DNA of 8,255 bases from Anaerolineae bacterium. Its GTDB lineage: Bacteria > Chloroflexota > Anaerolineae > JADYZS01. The first letter of the stretch is position 1. Each line of letters opens with the position of its first letter. The translations under genes were made by a program, and so were the position numbers. The DNA lies in the NCBI GenBank assembly GCA_020853075.1, contig JADYZS010000520.1, positions 1-8,255 of the forward strand, written 5' to 3'. The notes beneath the pieces are model-generated. The model was given only the letters and a program-made list of their open reading frames with translations. It was not told the origin of the DNA and ran no database searches. Positions 1 to 5,847 of the stretch are shown one piece after another.

Positions 1-460
1 CATAGCCGAAGGGTGCTGAATCCAGCACGTCGGCCCGCACGGTCAGGGTCTTCGTCAGCACCTGTTCCAGACGGACACGCACCCGCGCGGGCTGTTTGTC
101 CAGTATGACAACGTCAGGGTCAGGGTGCACAACCTGCACTGGCACGTCCTGAATACCGGGGCCCGCGTTACTTAGGTCCACAAACGCAGTGAAGCTATCG
201 GCACGCAATGTCTCCCAGGTGCGACGGGGAGCCCGTACCCAAACCCGCACCTGAGCATTAATATCACTAAACAGGACCAGGTTTGAGGGCACATTCGCGG
301 CACTCACGCGCACCGACGTCGGCAACTCGCCTCTCTGCAGCGGGTTCTCTTGCTGCACAGCGATCACCCACAAGATAAGCGCCAGTATCAGCGCGAGGGC
401 CGCAGAGCCGGCATTAGCGGCCAGACGACGGGCCCACCGCCGCAAATCAGGTGAGTTCAA
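1..460 (-). CDS. cdaR: CdaR (YbbR-domain) regulator of diadenylate cyclase, 3' end cut by window
   Basis: The first 153 codons are visible; the gene runs off the left edge. The encoded protein has a short basic N-terminus (LRRWARRLA), one membrane segment at about residues 16-35 (rich in A, L, I, ending near WVIAVQQ), then an extracytoplasmic YbbR repeat at about 40-137. Typical marks are the VDLSNAGPG turn and the closing PARVRVRLEQ strand. A second repeat begins at TKTLTVRADV. In characterised bacteria CdaR (YbbR) is a membrane protein that binds CdaA and modulates c-di-AMP output. The start is TTG at 460-458, overlapping the cdaA stop as TTGA. An in-frame stop lies three codons upstream, so no earlier start is possible, and AGGAAG sits about 9 nt upstream of it. 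Translational coupling to cdaA is inferred. Family assignment is confident; total length is unknown. Confidence 0.9.
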   Translation of the reverse strand, partial: MNSPDLRRWARRLAANAGSAALALILALILWVIAVQQENPLQRGELPTSVRVSAANVPSNLVLFSDINAQVRVWVRAPRRTWETLRADSFTAFVDLSNAGPGIQDVPVQVVHPDPDVVILDKQPARVRVRLEQVLTKTLTVRADVLDSAPFGY

Positions 461-1257
461 CTCTCTTCACTTCCTGACTCTGGACGGGCAACCTGGAAGA
501 ATGCCAAGAGAATCTTGGTAAGTTGCCTATCGTCCAGACGCCGCACCATGCGGCCATTGCGCGCCACCGACACGATGCCGGTTTCCTCACTGACGACGAT
601 AGCCGCGCAGTCGCTTTGCTCACTGATCCCCAGAGCCGCGCGGTGGCGCGTGCCCAGTTGGCTATCGGAGAATTCTCGCTGAGATAAGGGTAACACACAC
701 GCGGCAGCGCTGATACGATCCTCACGGATAATGACGGCGCCATCGTGAAGCGCTGTACCCGGATAGAAGATGGTCTGCAAGAGTTCTGAAGAGACACGGG
801 AACTGATCCGCACCCCCGTTTCTATATACTCTTGCAGTCCTGTGGAGCCTTCCAAAACGATGATCGCGCCGTGCTGATGGGTAGAGAGTGCGCGGGTCGC
901 GCTCACCAACTCATTGGTCAGATGGCTGATCGGTTGTTCCCGTGCCGGACGGGTGAAGACAGGCGCAGTGCGACCGAGCCGCTCTAGAGCACGGCGCATC
1001 TCCGGCTGGAAGATCACCGGAATCGCGACGAGGATGGCCGGGAGCAAGTTTCGCATCAAATAGCCGAAGGCGGTCAAATCCAGGAGGCTCGTAGCCACTG
1101 CATAGACCAGCACCAGGATCAGCACGCCTCGCAGCAACTGCACAGCCTGGGTGCCCCGGAAGAGCCGGAAGAGACTGAAGAATGCCAGGGCCACGAGCAA
1201 CACATCCAGTGCGCTCTGCCAAGTGAAGCGGCTGAAGATGGTCACCAAGTCACTCAT
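457..1257 (-). CDS. cdaA: Diadenylate cyclase CdaA (membrane-bound DisA_N/DAC protein)
   Basis: This 266-aa protein makes cyclic di-AMP from two ATP at the inner face of the membrane. Residues 14-33, 41-60 and about 66-83 form three hydrophobic segments, followed by the QPEMRRALERLG linker and a cytoplasmic DAC domain at about 110-245. The two catalytic signatures are present: DGA at 172-174 (in ALHDGAVII), and GTRHRAALG at 202-210, the RHR nucleotide-binding motif. The length matches the usual CdaA size of about 270 aa, and no key residue is missing. The ATG start is preceded by GAGGG with a 4-nt gap. The stop overlaps the TTG start of cdaR, the usual CdaA partner, and argF ends 27 nt upstream, so the three are probably co-transcribed. 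The usual third gene glmM is not visible in this window. Confidence 0.96.
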   Translation of the reverse strand: MSDLVTIFSRFTWQSALDVLLVALAFFSLFRLFRGTQAVQLLRGVLILVLVYAVATSLLDLTAFGYLMRNLLPAILVAIPVIFQPEMRRALERLGRTAPVFTRPAREQPISHLTNELVSATRALSTHQHGAIIVLEGSTGLQEYIETGVRISSRVSSELLQTIFYPGTALHDGAVIIREDRISAAACVLPLSQREFSDSQLGTRHRAALGISEQSDCAAIVVSEETGIVSVARNGRMVRRLDDRQLTKILLAFFQVARPESGSEES

Positions 1258-1284
1258 GTTGCCCTCAAGGCACAGCCAGCAAGG

Positions 1285-2205
1285 CTACTGTCCCAGCAAA
1301 GTAGCCAGGATCGCCTTTTGTGCATGTAAGCGGTTCTCTGCCTGGTCAAACACGATGGAGTGTGGCCCATCCGCCACCTCATCGGTGATCTCTTGACCGC
1401 GATGGGCAGGAAGACAGTGCATGACGAGCACGTCGGGCCGCGCCGCGGCCATCAGTCTCGCGTTCAGTTGGTAAGGTGGGAAGACACGCAGCCTGACCCC
1501 TGTTTCTTCCTCCTGGCCCATGCTCGTCCAGACGTCGGTGTAGAGAATGTGAGCGCCGCGCGCCGCAGCGTAAGAGTCATCGGTCAGTTCTATCTTGCTG
1601 CCGCTTACAGATGCGAATTCACGGGCCCGCCCTACGGTCCCATCCGGCAACTGAGAGCCGGCTGGAGCGGCACAGACGAAATCCATACCCACCTTCGCGC
1701 AACCGAATGCCAGAGCAGTAGCCACGTTGTTCCCATCGCCCACGTATGCCAATCTGAGTCCTGACAACGTTTCTTTTTTCTCCCAGATAGTGAACAGGTC
1801 GGTTAATCCCTGGCAGGGATGGGAGTGGTCGGAGAGGCCGTTGATAACGGGCACACGCGAATGATGAGCAAGTTCCTCTACGTGGCGGTGCTCAAAGACG
1901 CGAGCCATGATGCCATCTACGTACCGGCTCAGGACGCGCGCCACGTCTGCAACGCTCTCGCGGCTGCCCACTCCCACCTCACTTGGAGAGAGGTACATGG
2001 CGTGTCCGCCGAGCTGCACCATGCCCATCTCAAAGGAAGCGCGCGTGCGCAGGCTCGGTTTCTGAAACAGCATCCCCAATGACTTACCGGCCAGAAGCGG
2101 GCGATTGCCACCGCGCAGCCACTCTGCTTTGAGTTCACGCGCCAACTTTAGCAGATGCCATATCTGGTCGGTGGAAACGTCGGCCAGGGAGAGGAAATGC
2201 TTCAT
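1285..2205 (-). CDS. argF: Ornithine carbamoyltransferase
   Basis: This 306-aa enzyme condenses carbamoyl phosphate with ornithine to give citrulline, in cytoplasmic arginine biosynthesis. The carbamoyl-phosphate loop reads FQKPSLRTR at 47-55; many family members have STRTR, so the second position is Leu rather than Thr/Gly. HPCQ at 129-132 also binds carbamoyl phosphate. DVWTSMGQE (224-232) is the SMG loop, and HCLPAHRGQEI (263-273) is the ornithine site, separating it from aspartate carbamoyltransferase. Length is normal (300-340). The ATG start is preceded by AAGGAG with about 8 nt spacing. cdaA follows 27 nt downstream, and an unrecognised membrane protein gene ends 65 nt upstream. A catabolic role is less likely because no arginine deiminase or carbamate kinase gene is near, though the window is short. 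No ARG-box-like operator was identified by eye. Confidence 0.96.
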   Translation of the reverse strand: MKHFLSLADVSTDQIWHLLKLARELKAEWLRGGNRPLLAGKSLGMLFQKPSLRTRASFEMGMVQLGGHAMYLSPSEVGVGSRESVADVARVLSRYVDGIMARVFEHRHVEELAHHSRVPVINGLSDHSHPCQGLTDLFTIWEKKETLSGLRLAYVGDGNNVATALAFGCAKVGMDFVCAAPAGSQLPDGTVGRAREFASVSGSKIELTDDSYAAARGAHILYTDVWTSMGQEEETGVRLRVFPPYQLNARLMAAARPDVLVMHCLPAHRGQEITDEVADGPHSIVFDQAENRLHAQKAILATLLGQ

Positions 2206-2239
2206 AACCGGGACTCCTTTCCCTCAAGAGGACGCAGGT

Positions 2240-2245
2240 ACTATA
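2240..2245 (-). promoter_or_regulatory. Possible -10 element for argF-cdaA-cdaR
   Basis: On the minus strand TATAGT lies 34 nt before the argF ATG, in the 65-nt gap after the membrane protein gene. The only good -35-like hexamer, TTGACG, overlaps that gene's stop codon and is 23 nt away, too far for a standard promoter. Read-through from the upstream promoter is as likely. Confidence 0.22.
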
Positions 2246-2270
2246 CAAGAGGTTCCCGATAGGGCTTTCG

Positions 2271-3065
2271 TCAACGGACTGCCCATGCCGCCAGGAGAAG
2301 CGCGGCCAGCCACCACGGTCCGGCCCACCGTCGCAATAGGGAGCCGGAACCGCCTTTCATTGCCCACAAAGTGGGCGCCCAGAGCAAGAGCCCTGTGCCA
2401 CCTGCCGCCAGCGGTAACCGCCAGATGACCAGCAACGCGACGATCATAACGTGGGCTAACCCTACGCCCGCGCGCTGCACGACGCCGTTTGACCACACCA
2501 CCAATAAAGTGAAAGCACCGGCCAGAATCAAGCCGCGAGGCTCCCACGGCCCGAACAAGTGCATACCCAATGCCCACGGGAGCCCCAGAGTAACGAGTCC
2601 GGCGGCAACTCTGCGCAGCCGGTGCGGTTCTGGCAGGCCTCGTGTCAAGGCCGACAGCCCGCCGACGGCCCCGGTGAGAACCATGGCTCCGGGGTTGATG
2701 AGACCGGCCAGAAAAAACGCCCAAGCCAGGGCAATGATGCCATCGCGCCAGGCATGTCCGGCAGGTCCTTGCAGCCAGGCGAACAGGCGCGCCGACGGTG
2801 AGGCCGGTTGCGTGTATGGCAACGGATAGGAGACACCTTCTCCCGCGCCGCCGCCCACGAGCGCGACGGTGCCGCCCAGGAAATTCCACACACCGCCCCA
2901 CAAGGCATCGGCCAGGAAGACGATCAGAAGGAGCACCACCGCGTCATCCTGACGCCACGGGGTCGCGCCCGCGACCAACGCGCCGGCCAATACAGCCCAG
3001 GCAGGACGCAGCCGCCACGGGCTTCCCGATAGCCACACGCGCAAGCCAATGAATGACTCGCCCAT
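2271..3065 (-). CDS. Polytopic membrane protein of unknown function
   Basis: I do not recognise this 264-aa protein. It is strongly hydrophobic, rich in Ala, Leu, Gly and Trp. About eight membrane segments can be drawn, near residues 21-35, 42-60, 109-123, 124-140, 152-170, 178-193, 203-217 and 248-262, with a further hydrophobic stretch at 222-236. The one sizeable loop, about 68-108, holds YPLPYTQPASPSARL and tryptophans. There is no Asp-rich, Walker or metal motif that would name an enzyme. The ATG at 3065 is the first possible start because a TAG lies two codons upstream. No strong Shine-Dalgarno is seen, only a distant GAGTGAG. Hydrophobic codon bias and long uninterrupted length support a real gene; the opposite-strand readings are low-complexity shadows. 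It is first in the leftward cluster, downstream of a good promoter and a structured leader, and may be co-transcribed with argF. Confidence 0.72.
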   Translation of the reverse strand: MGESFIGLRVWLSGSPWRLRPAWAVLAGALVAGATPWRQDDAVVLLLIVFLADALWGGVWNFLGGTVALVGGGAGEGVSYPLPYTQPASPSARLFAWLQGPAGHAWRDGIIALAWAFFLAGLINPGAMVLTGAVGGLSALTRGLPEPHRLRRVAAGLVTLGLPWALGMHLFGPWEPRGLILAGAFTLLVVWSNGVVQRAGVGLAHVMIVALLVIWRLPLAAGGTGLLLWAPTLWAMKGGSGSLLRRWAGPWWLAALLLAAWAVR

Positions 3066-3103
3066 CTGCTAGTAGTTGCTCACTCTACCCAGAACCTTCA
3101 ACC

Positions 3104-3210
3104 CGGCCTGCGTGATTGTCCAGGCCAATAGAAAAGCCCTGCGGCGCGCAGGGTCAGTAAAGCAATCATCGGGACGCAAACTGTCCAGGCTCCTTCTCGT
3201 CCCGCCGATG
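3104..3210 (-). promoter_or_regulatory. Structured 5' leader of the membrane protein gene, possible attenuator
   Basis: Between the leftward promoter and the ATG at 3065 the transcript would carry about 200 nt of untranslated sequence with three hairpins. Stem 1 pairs CATC...GGGACG (3210-3198) with CGTCCCGATG (3176-3167), and its loop contains AAGGAG. Stem 2 is the terminator-like hairpin listed separately. Stem 3 pairs GGCCTG (3126-3121) with CAGGCC (3110-3105). The word GCCTGGACA occurs twice (3190-3182 and 3125-3117), so CAGGCC could pair with either copy, allowing alternative folds. I matched no known riboswitch class: no T-box, TPP, SAM, c-di-AMP or glycine core was found. Function as a regulator is inference. 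Confidence 0.3.
3132..3153 (-). terminator. Terminator-like hairpin inside the leader
   Basis: On the minus strand CCCTGC and GCAGGG form a 6-bp GC-rich stem around the loop GCGCC, followed by C and TTTT, then CTATT. It sits 67 nt before the membrane protein start and after the promoter, so it would act as an attenuator if real. The stem and U-tract are short, so this is tentative. Confidence 0.33.
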
Positions 3211-3269
3211 GCCCGTGCAGCCGCTCATAACAAGGGGGCCGGACGCCTGCACGCCTCGCGGTCAACCGT

Positions 3270-3298
3270 ATGATACCACAGCCCAGGTTAAGCGTCAA
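3270..3298 (-). promoter_or_regulatory. Leftward sigma70-type promoter
   Basis: On the minus strand TTGACG (3298-3293) and TATCAT (3275-3270) are separated by exactly 17 nt. The expected start of transcription is near 3263, giving a leader of about 200 nt to the ATG of the membrane protein gene. It is divergent from the rightward promoter, with 20 bp between the two -35 hexamers. Confidence 0.6.
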
Positions 3299-3341
3299 CG
3301 TTTGCTGAATTGCGCACCTTGTCACGGGAAGTGCAACCTGG
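3283..3341. repeat. Inverted repeat CCAGGTT/AACCTGG across the divergent promoters
   Basis: CCAGGTT at 3283-3289 and AACCTGG at 3335-3341 are perfect 7-bp inverted arms, 45 bp apart. Each arm lies within the 17-nt spacer of one of the two divergent promoters. It could be a pair of operator half-sites for a shared regulator, or chance. The arm position within the spacer differs: 4-10 in the left promoter and 11-17 in the right one. Confidence 0.35.
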
Positions 3342-3347
3342 TATAAT
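3319..3347 (+). promoter_or_regulatory. Rightward sigma70-type promoter for the propeller-UbiA pair
   Basis: TTGTCA (3319-3324) and a consensus TATAAT (3342-3347) have a 17-nt spacer. Transcription should start near 3354, leaving a leader of about 22 nt that contains AGGAG (3364-3368), 8 nt before the ATG at 3377. This is the best promoter match in the window. Confidence 0.72.
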
Positions 3348-3376
3348 CAGGCTGACAACGTGCAGGAGACTTCATC

Positions 3377-4516
3377 ATGTCATCCGCCTCGCCGGAGTCC
3401 CTTTGGAGTTCGCCACAACCTCTGACCACTCCCGAAGAAGCCGCAGCGACACCTGCTGCCGGAGTCAGTCGCAGTGGCGTTGTGCATCTCTTGTACATGC
3501 AAGGCTCAGACATCTATCATCGCCTGTGCGCTGCGGATGAATGGTCTGCCCCTGTACGCGTCGCCAGCGGCGAATCGCCAATGCTGGTGGTTGTCGGTGA
3601 GACGGTCCATGCAGTATATGCAAAATCGTTCGGCGGCAACTACGAAGTGTATTATATTAAGTGGAAAGATGGTCGTTGGTCTCTTCCCCGCAACCTCTCC
3701 TTCACCAGTGGGCCTTCCACTCTGCCGCAGATCGCCAGTGCTCCGGATGGCACGCTGCACGCAGCCTGGGCCGACACAAGCCCCGGTTACTCCGTCATCT
3801 ATCATGCTCAGCAGGCCGGCTCGTATTGGATCAATCGCCCGATCCCTAGCGGTAGAGGCTCAGCCCCAAGCCTGGCAGTTGATGATACCGGCACGGTGCA
3901 CGTCGTCTGGCAAGATCGTGAGGGCAGCGCGAGCGCATTTGAAGTCTATTACGTGCGCGGGGATGGCCGGGAATGGTCTTTGCCGCAGAATCTTTCTGCT
4001 TCTGCTGATAGCAACTCTTTGGCTCCGCAGGTAACCCTGGGTTTAGGCGGCGTGGTGTACGTCGCCTGGCAAGAGGATTACCAGGGCCGCAGCCAGGTTT
4101 ATGCCTCCTATACGACCCCTGGGGGCTGGACTGTCCCGACCGGCCTCACCCAGGCCGAGAAGAGTGCACGACAGCACCGCCTGGCCTTCACCGGCCAGGG
4201 CATCTTGCACCTGGCCTGGCTGGAGGGGAACCAGGTGTGCCACCGCTACGTCGCGCCCGGCGGCATCCTCAAGCCGGTGGAAGTGCTGGCGACAGGGCTG
4301 CAAGGCGTGAGCGATCCTGTGTTGGCGCTAACGCCGGGAACCTGGGACGTGCATCTCCTTTGGCTGAGCGGGGTGCCGGGTGGCCGTGTGCTCACCTATG
4401 CGCGGCGGTTGCCTGCGCTGCGTTTCCGCTTTTATATTCCTAGAGTCCTTGTCAACCAGAGCGTAGCCGCGCCGGATCTCTCCCTCGCGACGCCCCAGAA
4501 GCCGGCCACGACCTGA
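3377..4516 (+). CDS. Seven-repeat beta-propeller protein (BNR/sialidase-like fold), function unknown
   Basis: The 379-aa protein is built of seven ~50-residue repeats. Each has a strand of the form V/L-H-x-x-W/Y (VHLLY 36, VHAVY 77, LHAAW 127, VHVVW 174, VYVAW 227, LHLAW 277, VHLLW 325), in the best copies followed by an acidic or polar turn, a YEVYY-like strand, and G-x-W-S-L-P-x-N-L-S before the next repeat. This is the pattern of a seven-bladed propeller of the BNR/sialidase-like type. No catalytic sialidase residues (RIP motif or Asp boxes SxDxGxTW) are seen, so I call it a binding or scaffold protein. The N-terminus has no signal peptide or membrane segment. The C-terminus ends in LRFRFYIPRVLVNQ, like the YLPLVLRN tails of Chloroflexi exported proteins, plus a Pro/Ala-rich tail. 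The ATG start is set by AGGAG at 3364. The UbiA-family gene follows after 3 nt, implying translational coupling. Confidence 0.85.
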   Translation: MSSASPESLWSSPQPLTTPEEAAATPAAGVSRSGVVHLLYMQGSDIYHRLCAADEWSAPVRVASGESPMLVVVGETVHAVYAKSFGGNYEVYYIKWKDGRWSLPRNLSFTSGPSTLPQIASAPDGTLHAAWADTSPGYSVIYHAQQAGSYWINRPIPSGRGSAPSLAVDDTGTVHVVWQDREGSASAFEVYYVRGDGREWSLPQNLSASADSNSLAPQVTLGLGGVVYVAWQEDYQGRSQVYASYTTPGGWTVPTGLTQAEKSARQHRLAFTGQGILHLAWLEGNQVCHRYVAPGGILKPVEVLATGLQGVSDPVLALTPGTWDVHLLWLSGVPGGRVLTYARRLPALRFRFYIPRVLVNQSVAAPDLSLATPQKPATT

Positions 4517-4519
4517 GGC

Positions 4520-5383
4520 GTGAGACAGAACAGGATGCGCAACATCCTGAGCCACGGGCGCGTGCTCATGGCTCTCCTGGCCGGGAGCATGACCGCCGCG
4601 GCCCAGGCCGCGTTAGGTCTTCCTCACGCCTGGCGTCCTCTCCTGATCGCGAGCCTCGGCACTTTCGTCATCTATAACCTCAACCATCTCTGGGACGTGA
4701 GAGAGGATGCGATCAACGCGCCCGGCCGGCGCGCCTGGCGTGCCCATTCTGCATCCTACTGGCGCGTGGTGATGGTTCTGGCAGCCGTGGGGGGCCTGTT
4801 TCTGGCGGGGAGCGGCGGCCAACTGATGCTGCTTCTGACTTTGATTCTGGTCGCCGTAGGGCTTGCCTATAGCATCCCCTGGCCGCTGCAATCAGGAGCC
4901 CCCTTGCGGCTGAAGGGCAAGGTGGGCCTCAACCTCGTGCTCATCGGCGCGGGGTGGGCAATGATGGGCGTGGGGCTCCCGTTGGTGGAGGCCGGCGCGT
5001 CCCTGGCCCTGCCGGCCGTGCTCATGGCTCTGTGGGTCGCGGGTATCAGCGGCATCCTGGCGACGGTGTTTGACTTGCGCGATTTGCCGGGAGATACAGG
5101 TCAGGGCTTGGGCACACTCGCCCTCCTTCTCGGCCCCGCCAAAGCGCGCCGCTTCCTCATGGGTTGGTGCGCGTTATCGGCGGCAACCATCGTGGGGGCG
5201 GTTGGGTTGGGCTTCTTCCCGCCCGGCGTGCTGACCGCCATGCTTGCGCCGGGCGCAGCGTTTGTCTGGGTGGCGCGTTGGCCGCTAGATAGTCCCTCAC
5301 CAGAAGGGTATAGCGATGGCCTCCTGCTGGCGGCGGTTGCTGCCTCCTGGCTCACGGTGTTGGCGTTGCGCGTCTTCGGATAG
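4520..5383 (+). CDS. UbiA-family prenyltransferase (substrate unknown)
   Basis: This is a 287-aa membrane protein of the UbiA superfamily, which transfers polyprenyl chains onto aromatic rings or other acceptors. About eight hydrophobic segments can be seen, near residues 14-32, 38-54, 82-97, 101-120, 135-156, 161-182, 215-232 and 236-252, with another at 267-285. The first Asp-rich motif is NHLWDVRED (55-63), where most members have NDxxDxxxD, so the first Asp is replaced by His. The second, DLRDLPGD (185-192), is intact and followed by the usual TGQGLGTLALLLG. Length is typical. I cannot assign quinone, heme O, tocopherol or lipid substrate. The start is uncertain: GTG at 4520 is 3 nt after the propeller stop, and ATG at 4535 is a reasonable alternative. 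Neither has a well-spaced Shine-Dalgarno, so translation probably depends on coupling. Confidence 0.88.
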   Translation: MRQNRMRNILSHGRVLMALLAGSMTAAAQAALGLPHAWRPLLIASLGTFVIYNLNHLWDVREDAINAPGRRAWRAHSASYWRVVMVLAAVGGLFLAGSGGQLMLLLTLILVAVGLAYSIPWPLQSGAPLRLKGKVGLNLVLIGAGWAMMGVGLPLVEAGASLALPAVLMALWVAGISGILATVFDLRDLPGDTGQGLGTLALLLGPAKARRFLMGWCALSAATIVGAVGLGFFPPGVLTAMLAPGAAFVWVARWPLDSPSPEGYSDGLLLAAVAASWLTVLALRVFG

Positions 5384-5401
5384 CCCTGTTTTCAAACTAC
5401 T

Positions 5402-5469
5402 AACCGCAGAGCACGCGGAGTGCGCAGAGGCACATCAATGCCCCTGCGACCTCTGTGCTCTCCGCGGTT
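5402..5469. repeat. 68-bp imperfect palindrome between convergent genes, possible bidirectional terminator
   Basis: The element begins AACCGCAGAG and ends CTCTCCGCGGTT. The outer arms (5402-5422 and 5449-5469) match at about 13 of 21 positions. The inner part is a strong hairpin: CGCAGAGGCA (5423-5432) against TGCCCCTGCG (5439-5448), nine pairs with one A/C mismatch and loop CATCAA. The left arm also looks like three degenerate 9-nt units (CCGCAGAGC, ACGCGGAGT, GCGCAGAGG). It fills the 87-bp gap between the UbiA stop (5383) and the convergent stop at 5471. I recall similar CCGCAGAG...CTCTGCGG intergenic repeats from Chloroflexi and other environmental genomes, so it is probably a dispersed REP-like element. 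There is no long T-tract, so a terminator role is tentative. Confidence 0.68.
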
Positions 5470-5470
5470 G

Positions 5471-5842
5471 TTATCTCGCTACCTCAACCACCACCGTCGC
5501 GCCATCACGCACCTTGCGGAAGACCGTTGGGTCTCCCTCCACCTGGCCGAAGACGTTGACCGGGCTGGCGGCGCGCACCTCGTCGCCGCGGCTGGCCGGG
5601 GTCGGCCCAAAGAAGATGCAAAACGCCTGTCCGGGCGGCCAATAGCCCAGGTCGCCGCGCTCCACCACCTCGCGCGCCGCTTCTGGGCTCAGTTTCAAGG
5701 GGATCGTACCGTAGAGTTCATCTCCCCAGGTATCCACCGTGAAGCGCAGCGGCAGGGCCTTCCAGATCGCGCTGGCGGTCTTGGTATCGTTCAGCACGGC
5801 CATCGCTGCGACGTCACCGATGAGGATTCTGATCCGGCGCAT
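5471..5842 (-). CDS. Cyclophilin-like fold protein, TM1367/DUF369 type
   Basis: The 123-aa protein carries the signature of the small bacterial and archaeal cyclophilin-like family typified by Thermotoga TM1367: LYGTIPLKL (43-51), GDLGYWPPGQAFCIFFGPTP (63-82) and ASPVNVFGQVEGD (92-104). The length is typical for a stand-alone domain. The fold resembles peptidyl-prolyl isomerase, but from memory the family lacks a demonstrated isomerase activity and its role is unknown. The ATG at 5842 follows the dehydrogenase stop by 5 nt, and GGGAGGG overlapping the end of that gene serves as ribosome binding site, so the two are surely one operon. It has no signal peptide and is presumably cytoplasmic. A role in binding or protecting the same hydroxyacid pathway is only a guess from context. 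Confidence 0.88.
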   Translation of the reverse strand: MRRIRILIGDVAAMAVLNDTKTASAIWKALPLRFTVDTWGDELYGTIPLKLSPEAAREVVERGDLGYWPPGQAFCIFFGPTPASRGDEVRAASPVNVFGQVEGDPTVFRKVRDGATVVVEVAR

Positions 5843-5847
5843 GGCCT

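Noticed and set aside
1285..2205. Loss of the canonical Thr in the ArgF SxRT loop as a sign of a changed substrate or dead enzyme
   Set aside because: All other binding motifs are intact, and SLRTR occurs, to my knowledge, in many bacterial ornithine carbamoyltransferases.
2224..2901. A 225-codon open frame on the minus strand overlapping the membrane protein gene
   Set aside because: It is Arg/Gly/His-rich, as expected from an out-of-frame reading of a GC-rich hydrophobic gene, and has no recognisable motif.
3098..3228. Two tiny overlapping frames in the leader on the minus strand (20 codons at 3228-3166 and 23 codons at 3169-3098, sharing ATGA)
   Set aside because: Neither has a ribosome binding site, there is no run of regulatory codons as in a leader peptide, and the DNA is better explained by its hairpins.
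3066..3263. c-di-AMP (ydaO) or T-box riboswitch in the leader, tempting because cdaA lies in the same cluster
   Set aside because: None of the conserved core sequences of either class could be found.
3900..4200. An apparent rise in GC content part-way through the propeller gene, considered as a recombination or transfer boundary
   Set aside because: The repeat structure runs unbroken across the point and I cannot compute a reliable composition profile by eye.
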